From contig NZ_BLLN01000003.1 in NCBI RefSeq assembly GCF_011170125.1, positions 186,001-250,000 on the forward strand: DNA of 64,000 nt. The letters are read 5' to 3'. This document shows, piece after piece, positions 7,913 to 16,575 of the stretch. A model generated the notes under the pieces. That model was not told the DNA's origin, did no database searches, and saw only the letters and a list, made by a program, of their open reading frames with translations. A program made the position numbers and the translations under genes. This DNA comes from Streptomyces diastaticus subsp. diastaticus. GTDB lineage: Bacteria; Actinomycetota; Actinomycetes; Streptomycetales; Streptomycetaceae. Within the stretch, counting starts at the first letter, position 1, and every line of letters starts with the position of its first letter.

Positions 7913-8905
7913 ATGCCCCTGCCCAAGGCCGAACTCCATCTCCACATCGAAGGCACCCTCGAACCGGAACTCGCCTTCGAACTGGCCGCGCGCAACGGCG
8001 TGACGCTGCCCTACGCCTCCACCGAGGAGCTGCGCCGGGCCTACCTCTTCACCGACCTCCAGTCCTTCCTCGACCTCTACTACGGCCTGATGGCGGTGCT
8101 CCGCACCGAGCAGGACTTCGCGGACCTCGCCGACGCCTACCTCGCCCGCGCCGCCCAGCAGGGCGTGCGGCACGCGGAGATCTTCTTCGACCCGCAGGCG
8201 CACATGGCCCGGGGCGTCTCGATGGAGACGGTGGTCGGCGGCCTCAGCCGGGCACTCGCCACCAGCGAGGAGCGGTTCGGCGTCTCCACGCTGCTCATCA
8301 TGTGCTTCCTGCGTGACCAGAGCGCCGAGTCGGCCATGGAGACGCTGAAGGCCGCCGAGCCGTACCTGAACCGCATCACCGGTGTGGGTCTGGACTCCGC
8401 CGAGGTCGGCCACCCGCCGGCCAAGTTCCGCGAGGTGTACGAGGAGGCGGGACGGCTCGGCCTGCGCCGGGTCGCGCACGCGGGGGAGGAGGGACCGCCC
8501 GCGTACATCACCGAGGCGCTGGACGTGCTGAAGGTCGAGCGGATCGACCACGGGCTGACCGCCATGCAGGACCCGGCCGTCGTCGAACGGCTGGTGCGCG
8601 AGCAGATCCCGCTGACGCTCTGCCCGCTCTCCAACGTCCGGCTGCGTGCCGTCGACATCCTGGAGGAGCACCCGCTGCCGCAGATGATGGCCGCCGGGCT
8701 GCTCTGCACCGTCAACTCCGACGACCCCTCCTACTTCGGCGGCTACGTCGGCGACACCTTCCACGCCGTGCAGGAGGCACTCGGCCTCGACCACGAGGCG
8801 CTGCGCACCCTGGCCCGCAACTCCTTCCAGGCGTCCTTCCTGGAGGACGACGAGGAGCGCCGCGCCCGCTACCTCGCCGAGGTGGAGGCCTACACCTTCG
8901 ACTGA
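7913..8905 (+). CDS. Adenine deaminase of the adenosine-deaminase superfamily
   Basis: A 330-residue amidohydrolase. It has the metal motif LHLHIEGT, the His/Glu motif RVAHAGEEG, ERIDHG and the catalytic Asp pair in NSDDPSYFGGY. The stretches VGLDSAEVGHPPAKF and SDDPxYFGGY are, as I recall, diagnostic of the bacterial/fungal adenine deaminases (such as Pseudomonas PA0148) rather than adenosine deaminases. The expected reaction is adenine to hypoxanthine in purine salvage. The start at 7913 precedes the conserved LPKAELHLH. An in-frame ATG at 7853, 7 nt after a TACGCT -10-like element, could give a leaderless form 20 residues longer. Confidence 0.88.
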   Translation: MPLPKAELHLHIEGTLEPELAFELAARNGVTLPYASTEELRRAYLFTDLQSFLDLYYGLMAVLRTEQDFADLADAYLARAAQQGVRHAEIFFDPQAHMARGVSMETVVGGLSRALATSEERFGVSTLLIMCFLRDQSAESAMETLKAAEPYLNRITGVGLDSAEVGHPPAKFREVYEEAGRLGLRRVAHAGEEGPPAYITEALDVLKVERIDHGLTAMQDPAVVERLVREQIPLTLCPLSNVRLRAVDILEEHPLPQMMAAGLLCTVNSDDPSYFGGYVGDTFHAVQEALGLDHEALRTLARNSFQASFLEDDEERRARYLAEVEAYTFD

Positions 8906-8925
8906 GGGGCCGGTGCGAAAGGCGG

Positions 8926-8955
8926 TTGCCGCTGCCCGGGCGTCCGGGCTAGGTT
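8926..8955 (+). promoter_or_regulatory. Promoter of the nine-codon leader ORF
   Basis: TTGCCG (8926-8931) and TAGGTT (8950-8955) are separated by 18 bp. Transcription would start about 7 nt later, at or next to the ATG at 8962. Confidence 0.6.
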
Positions 8956-8961
8956 GCCGCC

Positions 8962-8991
8962 ATGAGTTCCTTCCTCCAGATCTACGGCTGA
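8962..8991 (+). CDS. Leaderless nine-codon leader ORF before the macrolide glycosyltransferase
   Basis: The ORF encodes MSSFLQIYG followed by TGA. It has no ribosome site, and six bases separate the -10 element from the ATG, the geometry of a leaderless mRNA. It ends 169 nt before the glycosyltransferase ATG. The intervening RNA can form mutually exclusive helices (9002-9080). Macrolide-resistance genes are often controlled by drug-dependent stalling on short leader peptides, so this may be such a sensor. A related ORF, MFSMTPIYE, occurs at 36685. Translation and function are unproven. Confidence 0.55.
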   Translation: MSSFLQIYG

Positions 8992-9001
8992 CTGCACCCC
9001 C

Positions 9002-9080
9002 GGTCCGGGGCGCGGCGCGAGCCCCCCGGACCCACGCCGCGACCGCGCCCGCCCCCGACCGGGGCCGGCGCGCGGTCCGG
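9002..9080 (+). promoter_or_regulatory. Candidate attenuator with competing helices
   Basis: GGTCCGGGG (9002-9010) pairs perfectly with CCCCGGACC (9024-9032), starting 11 nt after the leader stop. The inner CCGGACC (9026-9032) can instead pair with a second GGTCCGG at 9074-9080, which otherwise lies in a hairpin spanning 9059-9080. A ribosome stalled at the end of the leader would cover the first arm and favour the second pairing. Such alternatives also arise by chance in GC-rich DNA. Confidence 0.45.
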
Positions 9081-9160
9081 CGGTCCCGTCATCCGTGATC
9101 ACCGCCGCCGCGAACCGCCCCCTCGGGGAGGCCCGGCGGCCCGCGCAGGAAGAGTCCCCC

Positions 9161-10354
9161 ATGCAGCGCACCACGCGTCCGCGTGCCCACATCGCCATGG
9201 TCGGCATGCCGATGGTCAGCCACATCCTCCCCAGCCTGGAGATCATCCGGGAACTGGTCGACCGCGGCCACCGGGTCACCTACGCCGCCGACCCGGCCGT
9301 CGCCGACCTGATCGCCCCGACCGGCGCCGAACTGGTTCCCGTCCCCTCCACCCTCCCGTTCGCCGACAACGTCTGGCCCGAGGACGGCGTGGCGGCGATG
9401 CGCCTCTTCGTCGCCGACGCCGCGCAGGCCCTGCCTCGCCTGGCCGCCTTCTACGGCGCCGACCCGGCCGACCTCTACCTCTACGACATCGGCGGCTACG
9501 CGGCCCGCGCCCTCGCCGAGTCGCAGGACCGCCCGCACGTCCAGCTCTCCCCGACGTACGTGGCGTGGCAGGGGTACGAGGAGACCGTCGGCGCCGCCGT
9601 CCGCGCCCTGCCCGGTTACGAGGTCTACGCCCGCGAGGGCGACGCCTGGCTCGCCACGACCGGGGCGACCACGCGCGACTTCGAACAGTTCGCGGGCCTG
9701 CCCGCCCGCGCGGTGGCGACCATCCCGCGCGCCATGCAGCCCTTCGCCGACCAGGTGGACCCGGCCGTCGTCTCCTTCGTCGGGCCCTGCTTCGGCGACC
9801 GCTCCGGCCAGGGCACCTGGCAGCGCCCGGCCGGGGCCGAGAAGGTCGTCCTGGTCTCGCTCGGCTCCTCCTACACCCAGCAGCCCGACTTCTACCGGGC
9901 GTGCGTGGCGGCCTTCGGCGGGGACGTTCTGCCGGGCTGGCACACCGTGCTCCAGATCGGCAAGCACACCGACCCGGCGGTGCTCGGCCCGCTCCCCGAC
10001 GACGTCGAGGTGCACCCCTGGGTGCCACAGCTCTCCGTCCTCTCCCAGGCCGACGCCTTCGTCACCCACGCGGGGATGGGCGGCTCGAGTGAGGGGCTGT
10101 ACTTCGGACTGCCGATGATCGCCGTCCCGCAGGCGGCCGAGCAGTTCGCCAACGCCGACCAACTGGCCGCCCTCGGAGTGGCCCGGCGGATCGACACGGC
10201 CGACGCCACCGCCGAGGCGCTGCGCTCGGCCCTGACCGACCTCACCGGTGACCCGCGGGTCGCCGCCCGCTCGGCGGAGTTGCGGGCGGAGCTGCTGGCC
10301 GAGGGCGGCACGGTTCGCGCCGCCGACCTGCTGGAGGCCGAACTGCCCGGCTGA
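9161..10354 (+). CDS. Macrolide-inactivating UDP-glycosyltransferase (OleD/MgtA-like)
   Basis: A 397-residue GT1 (GT-B fold) enzyme. The N-terminus HIAMVGMPMVSHILPSLEI aligns with the OleD start, His21 sitting at the catalytic-base position, and an Asp in LYLYDIGGY fits its partner. The donor half has WQRPAGAEKVVLVSLGS, HPWVPQLSVL, FVTHAGMGGSSEGL and PQAAEQFANAD, close to the OleD sequence as I remember it. These enzymes inactivate macrolides by glucosylating the desosamine 2'-OH. ATG 9161 follows AGGAAGAG by 6 nt; an in-frame GTG at 9095 would add 22 residues. No biosynthetic cluster is nearby, so it looks like a stand-alone intrinsic resistance gene. Confidence 0.88.
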   Translation: MQRTTRPRAHIAMVGMPMVSHILPSLEIIRELVDRGHRVTYAADPAVADLIAPTGAELVPVPSTLPFADNVWPEDGVAAMRLFVADAAQALPRLAAFYGADPADLYLYDIGGYAARALAESQDRPHVQLSPTYVAWQGYEETVGAAVRALPGYEVYAREGDAWLATTGATTRDFEQFAGLPARAVATIPRAMQPFADQVDPAVVSFVGPCFGDRSGQGTWQRPAGAEKVVLVSLGSSYTQQPDFYRACVAAFGGDVLPGWHTVLQIGKHTDPAVLGPLPDDVEVHPWVPQLSVLSQADAFVTHAGMGGSSEGLYFGLPMIAVPQAAEQFANADQLAALGVARRIDTADATAEALRSALTDLTGDPRVAARSAELRAELLAEGGTVRAADLLEAELPG

Positions 10355-10393
10355 CGAGCCTGGGCCGGGCCGCCGCCCGGGCCCGCGCGGCGG

Positions 10394-11365
10394 TCAGGCC
10401 GTCTCGTCCGCCGCGACGCGGATCACGTGCTTGCCGCGCACCCCGCCCGCCTCCAGGGCGCGGTGCGCGGCGGCGATCTCGGCCAGGGGACGGACGGAGT
10501 CGACGACCGGGCGCAGGGCGCCACCGTCCACCAACCCGGCGAGTTCGGTGAGCAGGCAGTGGCGGGGGTCGCCGCTGAAGAACCGGACGTGGGCCCGGCC
10601 GTGGACGGTGGAGGCGAGCAGATGGCCGAGGCTCGCCGCCTTGCGGTCCAGATCGAAGCTGATCGCCACCATGCGCCCGCCGGGTGCCAGCCGCCGCCGC
10701 CAGGCCCGGTGCTCCGTCCCGGCGGTGTCCATGATCACGTCGAACGGACCGAGGTCCGCGGGCCCGCACTCGGTGTAGCTGTACGCCTCGTCGGCGCCCA
10801 GTTCCCGCACGAAGTCGAGCCGGCCCGGCCCCGCCAGCGCCGTGACCCGGGCGCCCAGTGCCTTGCCGAGCTGGACGGCGACACTGCCGGCGCCGCCCGC
10901 GGCGCCGCGTACCAGCAGCCGTTCGCCGGGGCGCGGTCCGGCGTGCGCCCTCAGCGCGGTGAGGCCCGTGGTGCCGCCCGCGGGCAGTGAGGCGGCCTCG
11001 GTCAGGCTCACCGTCCGCGGGGCCCGCGCGATCCGGCCGGGCCGGACGGCGAGGTACTCGGCGGCGCTGCCCAGGGTGCGGCCCAGGACGCCCCACACCC
11101 GGTCGCCGACGGCTGGGCCGCGCACGCCGGGGGTCACCTCGGCGACCTCGCCGGTGAAGTCGATGCCGGTGCGCTGCGGGAAGCGGCCGCCGGTGACCAG
11201 GCGGACCCGCCCCGCCCGCCCGGCCAGCTCGCCGCCGTTGACGCTGGTGGCGTGGACCTTGACCAGCACCTCGCCGGGCGCCGGCACCGGAACGGGGACG
11301 CGCCCCTCGTAGAGGACCTCGGGCGGTCCGTAGCGGTCGAGGAGGGCGGCGCGCATCGTGGGCAT
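10394..11365 (-). CDS. Zinc-independent quinone-oxidoreductase-like NADP-dependent MDR protein
   Basis: A 323-residue medium-chain dehydrogenase/reductase. It starts MPTMRAALLDRYGPPEVL, has the GroES-like domain with GIDFTGEVAEV and the Rossmann motif GAAGGAGSVAVQLGK, and lacks the Cys/His zinc ligands of alcohol dehydrogenases. This points to an NADPH:quinone or enoyl reductase. The ATG at 11365 follows an AGGA site; an upstream extension is possible but not homologous in character. It is divergent from a TetR gene across a palindrome and is the probable target. The substrate is unknown. Confidence 0.85.
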   Translation of the reverse strand: MPTMRAALLDRYGPPEVLYEGRVPVPVPAPGEVLVKVHATSVNGGELAGRAGRVRLVTGGRFPQRTGIDFTGEVAEVTPGVRGPAVGDRVWGVLGRTLGSAAEYLAVRPGRIARAPRTVSLTEAASLPAGGTTGLTALRAHAGPRPGERLLVRGAAGGAGSVAVQLGKALGARVTALAGPGRLDFVRELGADEAYSYTECGPADLGPFDVIMDTAGTEHRAWRRRLAPGGRMVAISFDLDRKAASLGHLLASTVHGRAHVRFFSGDPRHCLLTELAGLVDGGALRPVVDSVRPLAEIAAAHRALEAGGVRGKHVIRVAADETA

Positions 11366-11449
11366 GGCGGGTCCTGTCGGGGGAGGGGTCGGGCGGGAGG
11401 CCAACGAGGGCCGTGCTCCACGCCAACCGGCTAACCGGAGGAACCCTTC

Positions 11450-11465
11450 CACTTGACTTAAAGTG
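11450..11465. promoter_or_regulatory. Palindromic TetR operator candidate
   Basis: CACTTGACTTAAAGTG contains perfect 5-bp arms CACTT/AAGTG around 6 bp and includes a TAAAGT -10-like element (11459-11464) 7 nt before the TetR ATG. It lies between the divergent oxidoreductase and TetR genes. Confidence 0.6.
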
Positions 11466-11471
11466 AGAGAC

Positions 11472-12134
11472 ATGCCTGCTCAGCCCTCTCGGAACCGCCC
11501 CGGCGACGGCCTGCGCGCCGACGCCCGCCACAACCGCGCCCGTATCCTCCAGGCCGCCCGCACCGCCTACGCCGCCCACGGCATCGACGTCCCCGTCACC
11601 ACCATCGCCCGGCACGCCGGGGTCGGCGTCGCCACCCTCTACCGCCGCTTCCCGACCCGGGACGCCCTGGTCTCCGAGGCGTTCGCCGAGCAGTTCCGGG
11701 CGTGTGCGGCCGTCCTCGACGAGGCGCTGGCCGACCCCGACCCGTGGCACGGCTTCCGCTCACTGGTGGAGCGGGTGTGCGCCATGCAGGCCCGCGACCG
11801 GGGCTTCACCGCCGCCTTCCTCGCCCGCTTCCCCGGTCTGCTCGACCACGAGGGCGAGCGTGAGCGCGCCGAGGCCAAGCTCGCCCAGCTGGTGCGGCGC
11901 GCCCAGCGGGCCGGCTCCCTGAGGGCCGACTTCGACCCCAGCGACGTCGTCCTGGTGCTGCTGGCCAACAACGGCCTGTCCAAGGGCGGCGAGCACAGCG
12001 CGCCCGCCGCCTCCCGCCGCCTCACCGCCTACCTCCTGGAGTCCTTCCGCGCCGTCCCGCCCGCTCCCGGCACCAGCCGTGCCCTGCCGCCCCCGGCCCC
12101 GCTGGAGCTGCGCCAACTCCACGACGGGCCGTGA
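11472..12134 (+). CDS. TetR family transcriptional regulator
   Basis: A 220-residue regulator whose helix-turn-helix (VTTIARHAGVGVATLYRRFPTRDALV) is near residues 36-61. The C-terminal domain resembles the SbtR-like group, with a proline-rich tail. ATG 11472 is preferred; a GTG at 11463 in the same frame is possible. No ribosome site is visible and a TAAAGT -10 lies 7 nt upstream, so a leaderless mRNA is likely. It presumably represses itself and the divergent oxidoreductase. Confidence 0.85.
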   Translation: MPAQPSRNRPGDGLRADARHNRARILQAARTAYAAHGIDVPVTTIARHAGVGVATLYRRFPTRDALVSEAFAEQFRACAAVLDEALADPDPWHGFRSLVERVCAMQARDRGFTAAFLARFPGLLDHEGERERAEAKLAQLVRRAQRAGSLRADFDPSDVVLVLLANNGLSKGGEHSAPAASRRLTAYLLESFRAVPPAPGTSRALPPPAPLELRQLHDGP

Positions 12135-12165
12135 CCCCGGGCGGGAGCGGGCACCTCACGGGCGG

Positions 12166-13485
12166 TCAGCCGCCGTCCCCCGTGCTCCCGGCCGTGCCCG
12201 GACCCGTGCCGGGGCCGGCGGTGCTCAGGGCGCGCCGGGTCAGGTGGCGGCCGGTGACGGAGAGCGGGGCGACGGGCTGCTCGCAGGTGCCGAGCGGGGG
12301 CACCGGCACCGAGGCGGCCCGGGTGGCGGCGAGGCCCCCGCGGCGCACCCTGCCGAAAGGCAGCGGGCGTGCGGTGGTGTGCACGGCGACCAGCGTGAGC
12401 GGGACCGCGAGCAGCAGCAGCGTCGTACCGAGGACCAGACCCATCACCGGGAACCCGGCGTGCTCCGAGAGGAGCGATCCGGCGAGCGGGCCGAAGGCGA
12501 CGCCCAGCGCGGAGGCCGATCCGACCATCACGGCCCACCGGCCGCGCGGATCGAGGAAGGCGCCCAGGCCGATCAGGTAGGAGAGGACGGCCGGGTAGAG
12601 GGTGTTCCACGCGATCTCCCCGCCGGCGAAGCCGGCGAGCCCGTCGGCGCGGGCGCTGGCCGCGATGCACCCGGCGATCAGCACGGTGCCGGCCCCGATC
12701 GGCGCGGCCCGGCCGAGCCGGGTGCCGAGTGCGCTCGCGCCGAGGATGCCGAGCAGTCCGGCGCCGAGGGCCGCCGCGAAGACCGCGCCGACCGCGGCCT
12801 CGCTCAGGCCGGCCTGGTCGGTGCCGATGCGGCCGCTCACGCCCCACAGCGCGTTCTGGCAGAGCGCCCACAGGACGATCGCCCCGACCAGCACGGCGCC
12901 CGAACGCCGGTGCGGCAAGGGCGAGCCGGTCGTGGCCGTCGCCGCGTCCCGGCTCCGCGGGAGGCGGCCGGTGGCGGGCCAGACCAGCAGGGCGACGACC
13001 GCCACGGCCCCCAGTGGCAGGCCGTGGCCGCCGCCCAGCGCGGGCATCGTGAGGTACAGCGCGCCCGCGGTGGCGGAGACGGTGAGCAGGCCGAGGGTGG
13101 AGGCCCGGTGCGGGTCGCGCCGGGCGGCGATCCCGCCCGAGGCCACCGCCATGGTGGTGCCCGATCCGAGTCCGCCGACGGCGGCCCCGGCCACCACCAG
13201 CGGCAGCGTGGTGGTCGCGGCGGCGGCGCCGTATCCGGCGGCCATCAGCAGGAGGCCCGCGCGGGAGATCCGCCGCGCGCCGAGCCGCTCCACGCGTGAG
13301 GCGAGCAGGAAGCCGGCCGACGCGGAGCAGAGCAGCAGGACGCTGCCGAGGACTCCGGCCTCCGGCGTGGTGAGGGGCAGGTGGTCGTCGAGCCGCCCGA
13401 CAAGGGTCGGCAGCAGGTACGAGGCGAGGTAGCCGGCGGTGAACAGGGCGACGAGGGGCCAGGCGGCACGGGGGCGCGAGGGCAC
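12166..13485 (-). CDS. MFS transporter
   Basis: A 439-residue membrane protein with about 12 hydrophobic segments, from ALFTAGYLASYLLPTLVGRL to LLLLAVPLTLVAVHT, and a typical MFS loop (SRVERLGARRISRAGLLLMAAGY). GTG 13485 is preferred because AAGGA lies 6-7 nt upstream; the open frame continues further but the added residues are not membrane-like. The family matches YbfB/YjiJ-like or drug/sugar exporter MFS proteins only in general features, so the substrate is unknown. It is convergent with the TetR gene. Confidence 0.82.
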   Translation of the reverse strand: MPSRPRAAWPLVALFTAGYLASYLLPTLVGRLDDHLPLTTPEAGVLGSVLLLCSASAGFLLASRVERLGARRISRAGLLLMAAGYGAAAATTTLPLVVAGAAVGGLGSGTTMAVASGGIAARRDPHRASTLGLLTVSATAGALYLTMPALGGGHGLPLGAVAVVALLVWPATGRLPRSRDAATATTGSPLPHRRSGAVLVGAIVLWALCQNALWGVSGRIGTDQAGLSEAAVGAVFAAALGAGLLGILGASALGTRLGRAAPIGAGTVLIAGCIAASARADGLAGFAGGEIAWNTLYPAVLSYLIGLGAFLDPRGRWAVMVGSASALGVAFGPLAGSLLSEHAGFPVMGLVLGTTLLLLAVPLTLVAVHTTARPLPFGRVRRGGLAATRAASVPVPPLGTCEQPVAPLSVTGRHLTRRALSTAGPGTGPGTAGSTGDGG

Positions 13486-14021
13486 AGGCGTTCCTTGAAG
13501 AAGGCATGCCGGACAGGCACGCAGGAAGCGAGAGAAGAGGGAGTCGCTTCCGGTCCGAACCACGAGCGGGGGGAAGCGCGGGCCAATTTGTATCAAGCGC
13601 GCGGAGGCGTCGGACAGTCGACCCGCAGTGTTGCCGGTCACATAATGTTTGCATTCCGCTTACCCGGGTATCCCGGCTCGAACTCCCAGTTCAGGGGGGC
13701 GCGTTGAGGTTCCGCTTAGCATCCGGAGCGGGGAGGGCACACGAAACGGGCCGAGGCGCGTACACGCGCCCCGGCCCGTTGGCTGACGCTCCGCCAGGCG
13801 CGAGCGCCCCGGCGCGCGCCACTCCCGGCAGCTCACGCCCCCTCGGTCGCCGGACGTTCCCCGGAAGGGGTGTGCGTCGCGTGCCGTCCGGGCGTGCCTC
13901 GCGGGCCCGCCGCCCGGACTGCGCCACTTGGTCGAGCGCACCGCCCGCCGGCGGGTCCGGTCGCCGGGCCGCCCGTCGTCGGCTCGCCCCGCGCTCCCGG
14001 CCTACCGTCCGTACGTCCCTC
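13486..14021. other. Intergenic region with AT-rich promoter patches
   Basis: A 536-base gap. Relatively AT-rich patches at about 13583-13595 and 13638-13655 probably hold the promoter of the MFS gene (minus strand). A strong hairpin lies at 13745-13780. The rest shows no credible gene; several long open frames here are shadows without domain character. Confidence 0.5.
13745..13780 (-). terminator. Hairpin downstream of the GH4 gene
   Basis: Arms 13745-13760 and 13765-13780 pair over 15 of 16 positions around a 4-nt loop. It is the first strong hairpin 240 nt beyond the GH4 stop and probably ends that transcript. Confidence 0.6.
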
Positions 14022-15356
14022 TCACGCCCCCGCGCGGGCCAGGACCCGTTCGGCCACCGCCACCGAGTCGACCAGGGGGTGCAGTGCCACCGCCCGCAGG
14101 GCCGCCTCCCGGTCCTTGAAGAGCGCCGCCTCGATCGTGGCCCGCTCCACCGCCTTGAGCTGGAGCACCAGCCCCAGCTCCGCCTCGCCCAGCGGTGTCG
14201 GCGACGCCACCGGGCGCGCCCCCGAGCCGTCCACCTCGCACACCGTCTCCACCACCGCGTCCGGCGGCAGCGCCGCGAGTACCGGCGGGGCGTCCGGCCC
14301 GCCCGAGGAGTTCCGCACGTTCAGGATCAGCCGGGCCGGCCGGTCGCGGGCCAGCGCCCGCATCAGCGCCAGCGCCACCTGGTCGTAGCCGCCGCCGTCC
14401 AGGTCGCAGGTGTCCCGCTCCCAGCCCCCGGAGGCGGCCCGGCTCTCCGCCATGTAGGTCTCCTCGCGCTCCAGGCGGGTCCGCTCCCACAGCGCGAACG
14501 CCTGCTCGGGCCGCCGGTGCGCCTCGGCGAAGAAGGCGGACTGCTGCGCGTCGAGGAAGGCGCCGCGGGTCTCCCCGGCCGCCCGTACCGCCGCCAGCGT
14601 CTCGCGGCGGAAGTAGTAGTAGTGCAGGTACTCGTTGGGCAGCGCGCCCAGCGCCCGCAGCCAGGCGGGCCCGAAGAGGCGGCCCTCCTCGAAGGAGGCC
14701 AGCGCCGCCTCGTCGGCGAGCAGCCCGGGCAGCAGGTCGCGGCCGTCGGCCCCGGTGAGGGAGCGCAGCCAGCCGAGGTGGTTGAGGCCCACGTAGTCGT
14801 AGCCGACGGTGTCCGGGTCGGCGCCCGCGGCCCGGGCCGCGCGCCGCACCAGGCCCACCGGGGAGTCGCAGATCCCGATCACCCGGGACCCGAGGACCGA
14901 GGCCATCGCCTCGGTCACCGTACCGGCAGGGTTGGTGAAGTTGATGACCCAGGCGTCCGGGGCGAGTTCGGCGATCCGCTCGGCGATCCCGAGCGCCACG
15001 GGGACGGTACGCAGCCCGTACAGCACGCCGCCCGCGCCCACCGTCTCCTGGCCGAGCAGCCCCTCGGCGAGCGGAACGTGCTCGTCGGCGACGCGGCCCG
15101 CGGTGCCGCCGACGCGGATCGCGGAGAAGACGAAGTCGGCGCCGCGCACCGCCTCGTCGAGGCTGGCGGCGACCACCACGCGGGGCAGTCCGCCGCCGTC
15201 CGCCGGGCGCGGCAGTCCGTCCAGGACCGCGCGCATCACGCCCAGCCGCAGCGGGTCGGTGTCGTACAGCGTCAGGGTGCCGACCTCGCTGCCCGCCAGC
15301 GCCCGGTACACCAGCGGGACGCGGAAGCCGCCGCCCCCGAGAATCGTCAGCCTCAT
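14022..15356 (-). CDS. Glycoside hydrolase family 4, 6-phospho-beta-glucosidase type
   Basis: A 444-residue NAD+- and metal-dependent GH4 enzyme. It begins MRLTILGGGGFRVPLVYRAL (NAD-binding glycine loop), then FSAIRVGG, INFTNPAGTVTEA, GICDSPVG (metal-ligand Cys) and GLNHLGWL (metal-ligand His region). GH4 enzymes oxidise C3 of the sugar during cleavage and act in the cytosol on 6-phospho-glucosides or related sugars. Here it is divergent from a PfkB sugar kinase, so the pair may process one imported sugar. The start was chosen at the Met directly before the Rossmann motif; an in-frame GTG 34 codons upstream would overlap the kinase start. Confidence 0.88.
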   Translation of the reverse strand: MRLTILGGGGFRVPLVYRALAGSEVGTLTLYDTDPLRLGVMRAVLDGLPRPADGGGLPRVVVAASLDEAVRGADFVFSAIRVGGTAGRVADEHVPLAEGLLGQETVGAGGVLYGLRTVPVALGIAERIAELAPDAWVINFTNPAGTVTEAMASVLGSRVIGICDSPVGLVRRAARAAGADPDTVGYDYVGLNHLGWLRSLTGADGRDLLPGLLADEAALASFEEGRLFGPAWLRALGALPNEYLHYYYFRRETLAAVRAAGETRGAFLDAQQSAFFAEAHRRPEQAFALWERTRLEREETYMAESRAASGGWERDTCDLDGGGYDQVALALMRALARDRPARLILNVRNSSGGPDAPPVLAALPPDAVVETVCEVDGSGARPVASPTPLGEAELGLVLQLKAVERATIEAALFKDREAALRAVALHPLVDSVAVAERVLARAGA

Positions 15357-15432
15357 GGGCCGGAACGTACCGCATGGAAGGGGTACGCGGTCGGGCAGAC
15401 TGTCCGGATCCGCACCACTCAGGGAGTCCGCC

Positions 15433-16575
15433 GTGAGTTTCGACGAAGGAGACCGCACGCCGCACCGCGCCGCCGGTGTGGACCCACTGGTGGGGCTGCG
15501 CCGCCCCGGCGACCCGCCGGTGGACGTCTACCTGACGGGCACGGTCTTCCTCGACATCATCTTCACCGGCCTCGACTCGGCGCCCGTGCGCGGCACCGAG
15601 TCCTGGGCGCGGGGCATGGGCTCCAGCCCCGGCGGCGTCGCCAACATGGCCACCGCCCTCGCCCGGCTCGGCCTGCGCACCTCGCTGGCTGCCGCCTTCG
15701 GCGACGACCACTACGGCGAGTACTGCTGGGACGCGCTGGAGAGCGGCGAGGGCATCGACCTGACCGGCTCCCGCCGGGTCGACGGCTGGCACTCCCCGGT
15801 CACGGTCTCGATGGCCTACGAGGACGAGCGCACGATGGTCTCGCACGGCCACGAGGCCCCCGTCGACCTCGCCCCGGTCCCCGCCCACCCACCGCGCGCC
15901 CGCGCCGCCGTCGCCGCCCTCGCGCCCGGCGTGCGAGCCCCCTGGATCGCCGAGGCGGCGCGCGCCGGTACGCGCGTCTTCGGCGACGTCGGCTGGGACG
16001 ACACCGGCACCTGGGACCTGGACGCCCTGCCCGACCTGGAGCACTGCGAGGCCTTCCTGCCCAACGCCGCCGAGGCGATGCGCTACACCCGCACCGACTG
16101 CCCCCGGGCGGCGGCCCGCGCGTTGGCCGACCGGGTGCCGCTGGCCGTGGTCACGCTCGGCTCGCAGGGGGCGTACGCCGTCGACGGACGGACCGGGGAG
16201 ACCGCCGACGTGCCCGCCATCGCCGTCGACGCCCTCGACCCGACCGGCGCCGGGGACGTCTTCGTCGCCGGGTTCGTCACCGGGACGCTGGCCGGCTGGC
16301 CGCTGGCCGACCGCCTCGCCTTCGCCGGGCTGACGGCGGCGCTGTCGGTGCAGGAGTTCGGCGGCTCGCTCTCGGCGCCGGGGTGGACGGAGGTGGCCGC
16401 CTGGTGGCGGCGGGTGCGCGCGTACACCCACACCTCGGCGCGTTCCGCCCATGGCCACGACCCGCAGGCGCTGCGCCGGTACGCCTTTCTGGAGGGCCTG
16501 GTCCCCGAGGTCTCGGCCACGGCCTGGCCGCTGCGCCGGGCGGTGCCGACCATCGGCTTCGGGAGGTCCGCCTGA
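15433..16575 (+). CDS. PfkB family carbohydrate kinase
   Basis: A 380-residue ribokinase-fold kinase. The N-terminal signature VYLTGTVFLDIIFTGL and SPGGVANMATALARLGL are followed by the C-terminal signature DPTGAGDVFVAGFVTG, whose Asp is the catalytic base. The specific sugar is not evident. The GTG at 15433 follows AGGGAGTCC. It faces the GH4 glycosidase across 76 bp. Its last 60 residues extend beyond the usual kinase core and contain no motif I know. Confidence 0.88.
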   Translation: MSFDEGDRTPHRAAGVDPLVGLRRPGDPPVDVYLTGTVFLDIIFTGLDSAPVRGTESWARGMGSSPGGVANMATALARLGLRTSLAAAFGDDHYGEYCWDALESGEGIDLTGSRRVDGWHSPVTVSMAYEDERTMVSHGHEAPVDLAPVPAHPPRARAAVAALAPGVRAPWIAEAARAGTRVFGDVGWDDTGTWDLDALPDLEHCEAFLPNAAEAMRYTRTDCPRAAARALADRVPLAVVTLGSQGAYAVDGRTGETADVPAIAVDALDPTGAGDVFVAGFVTGTLAGWPLADRLAFAGLTAALSVQEFGGSLSAPGWTEVAAWWRRVRAYTHTSARSAHGHDPQALRRYAFLEGLVPEVSATAWPLRRAVPTIGFGRSA

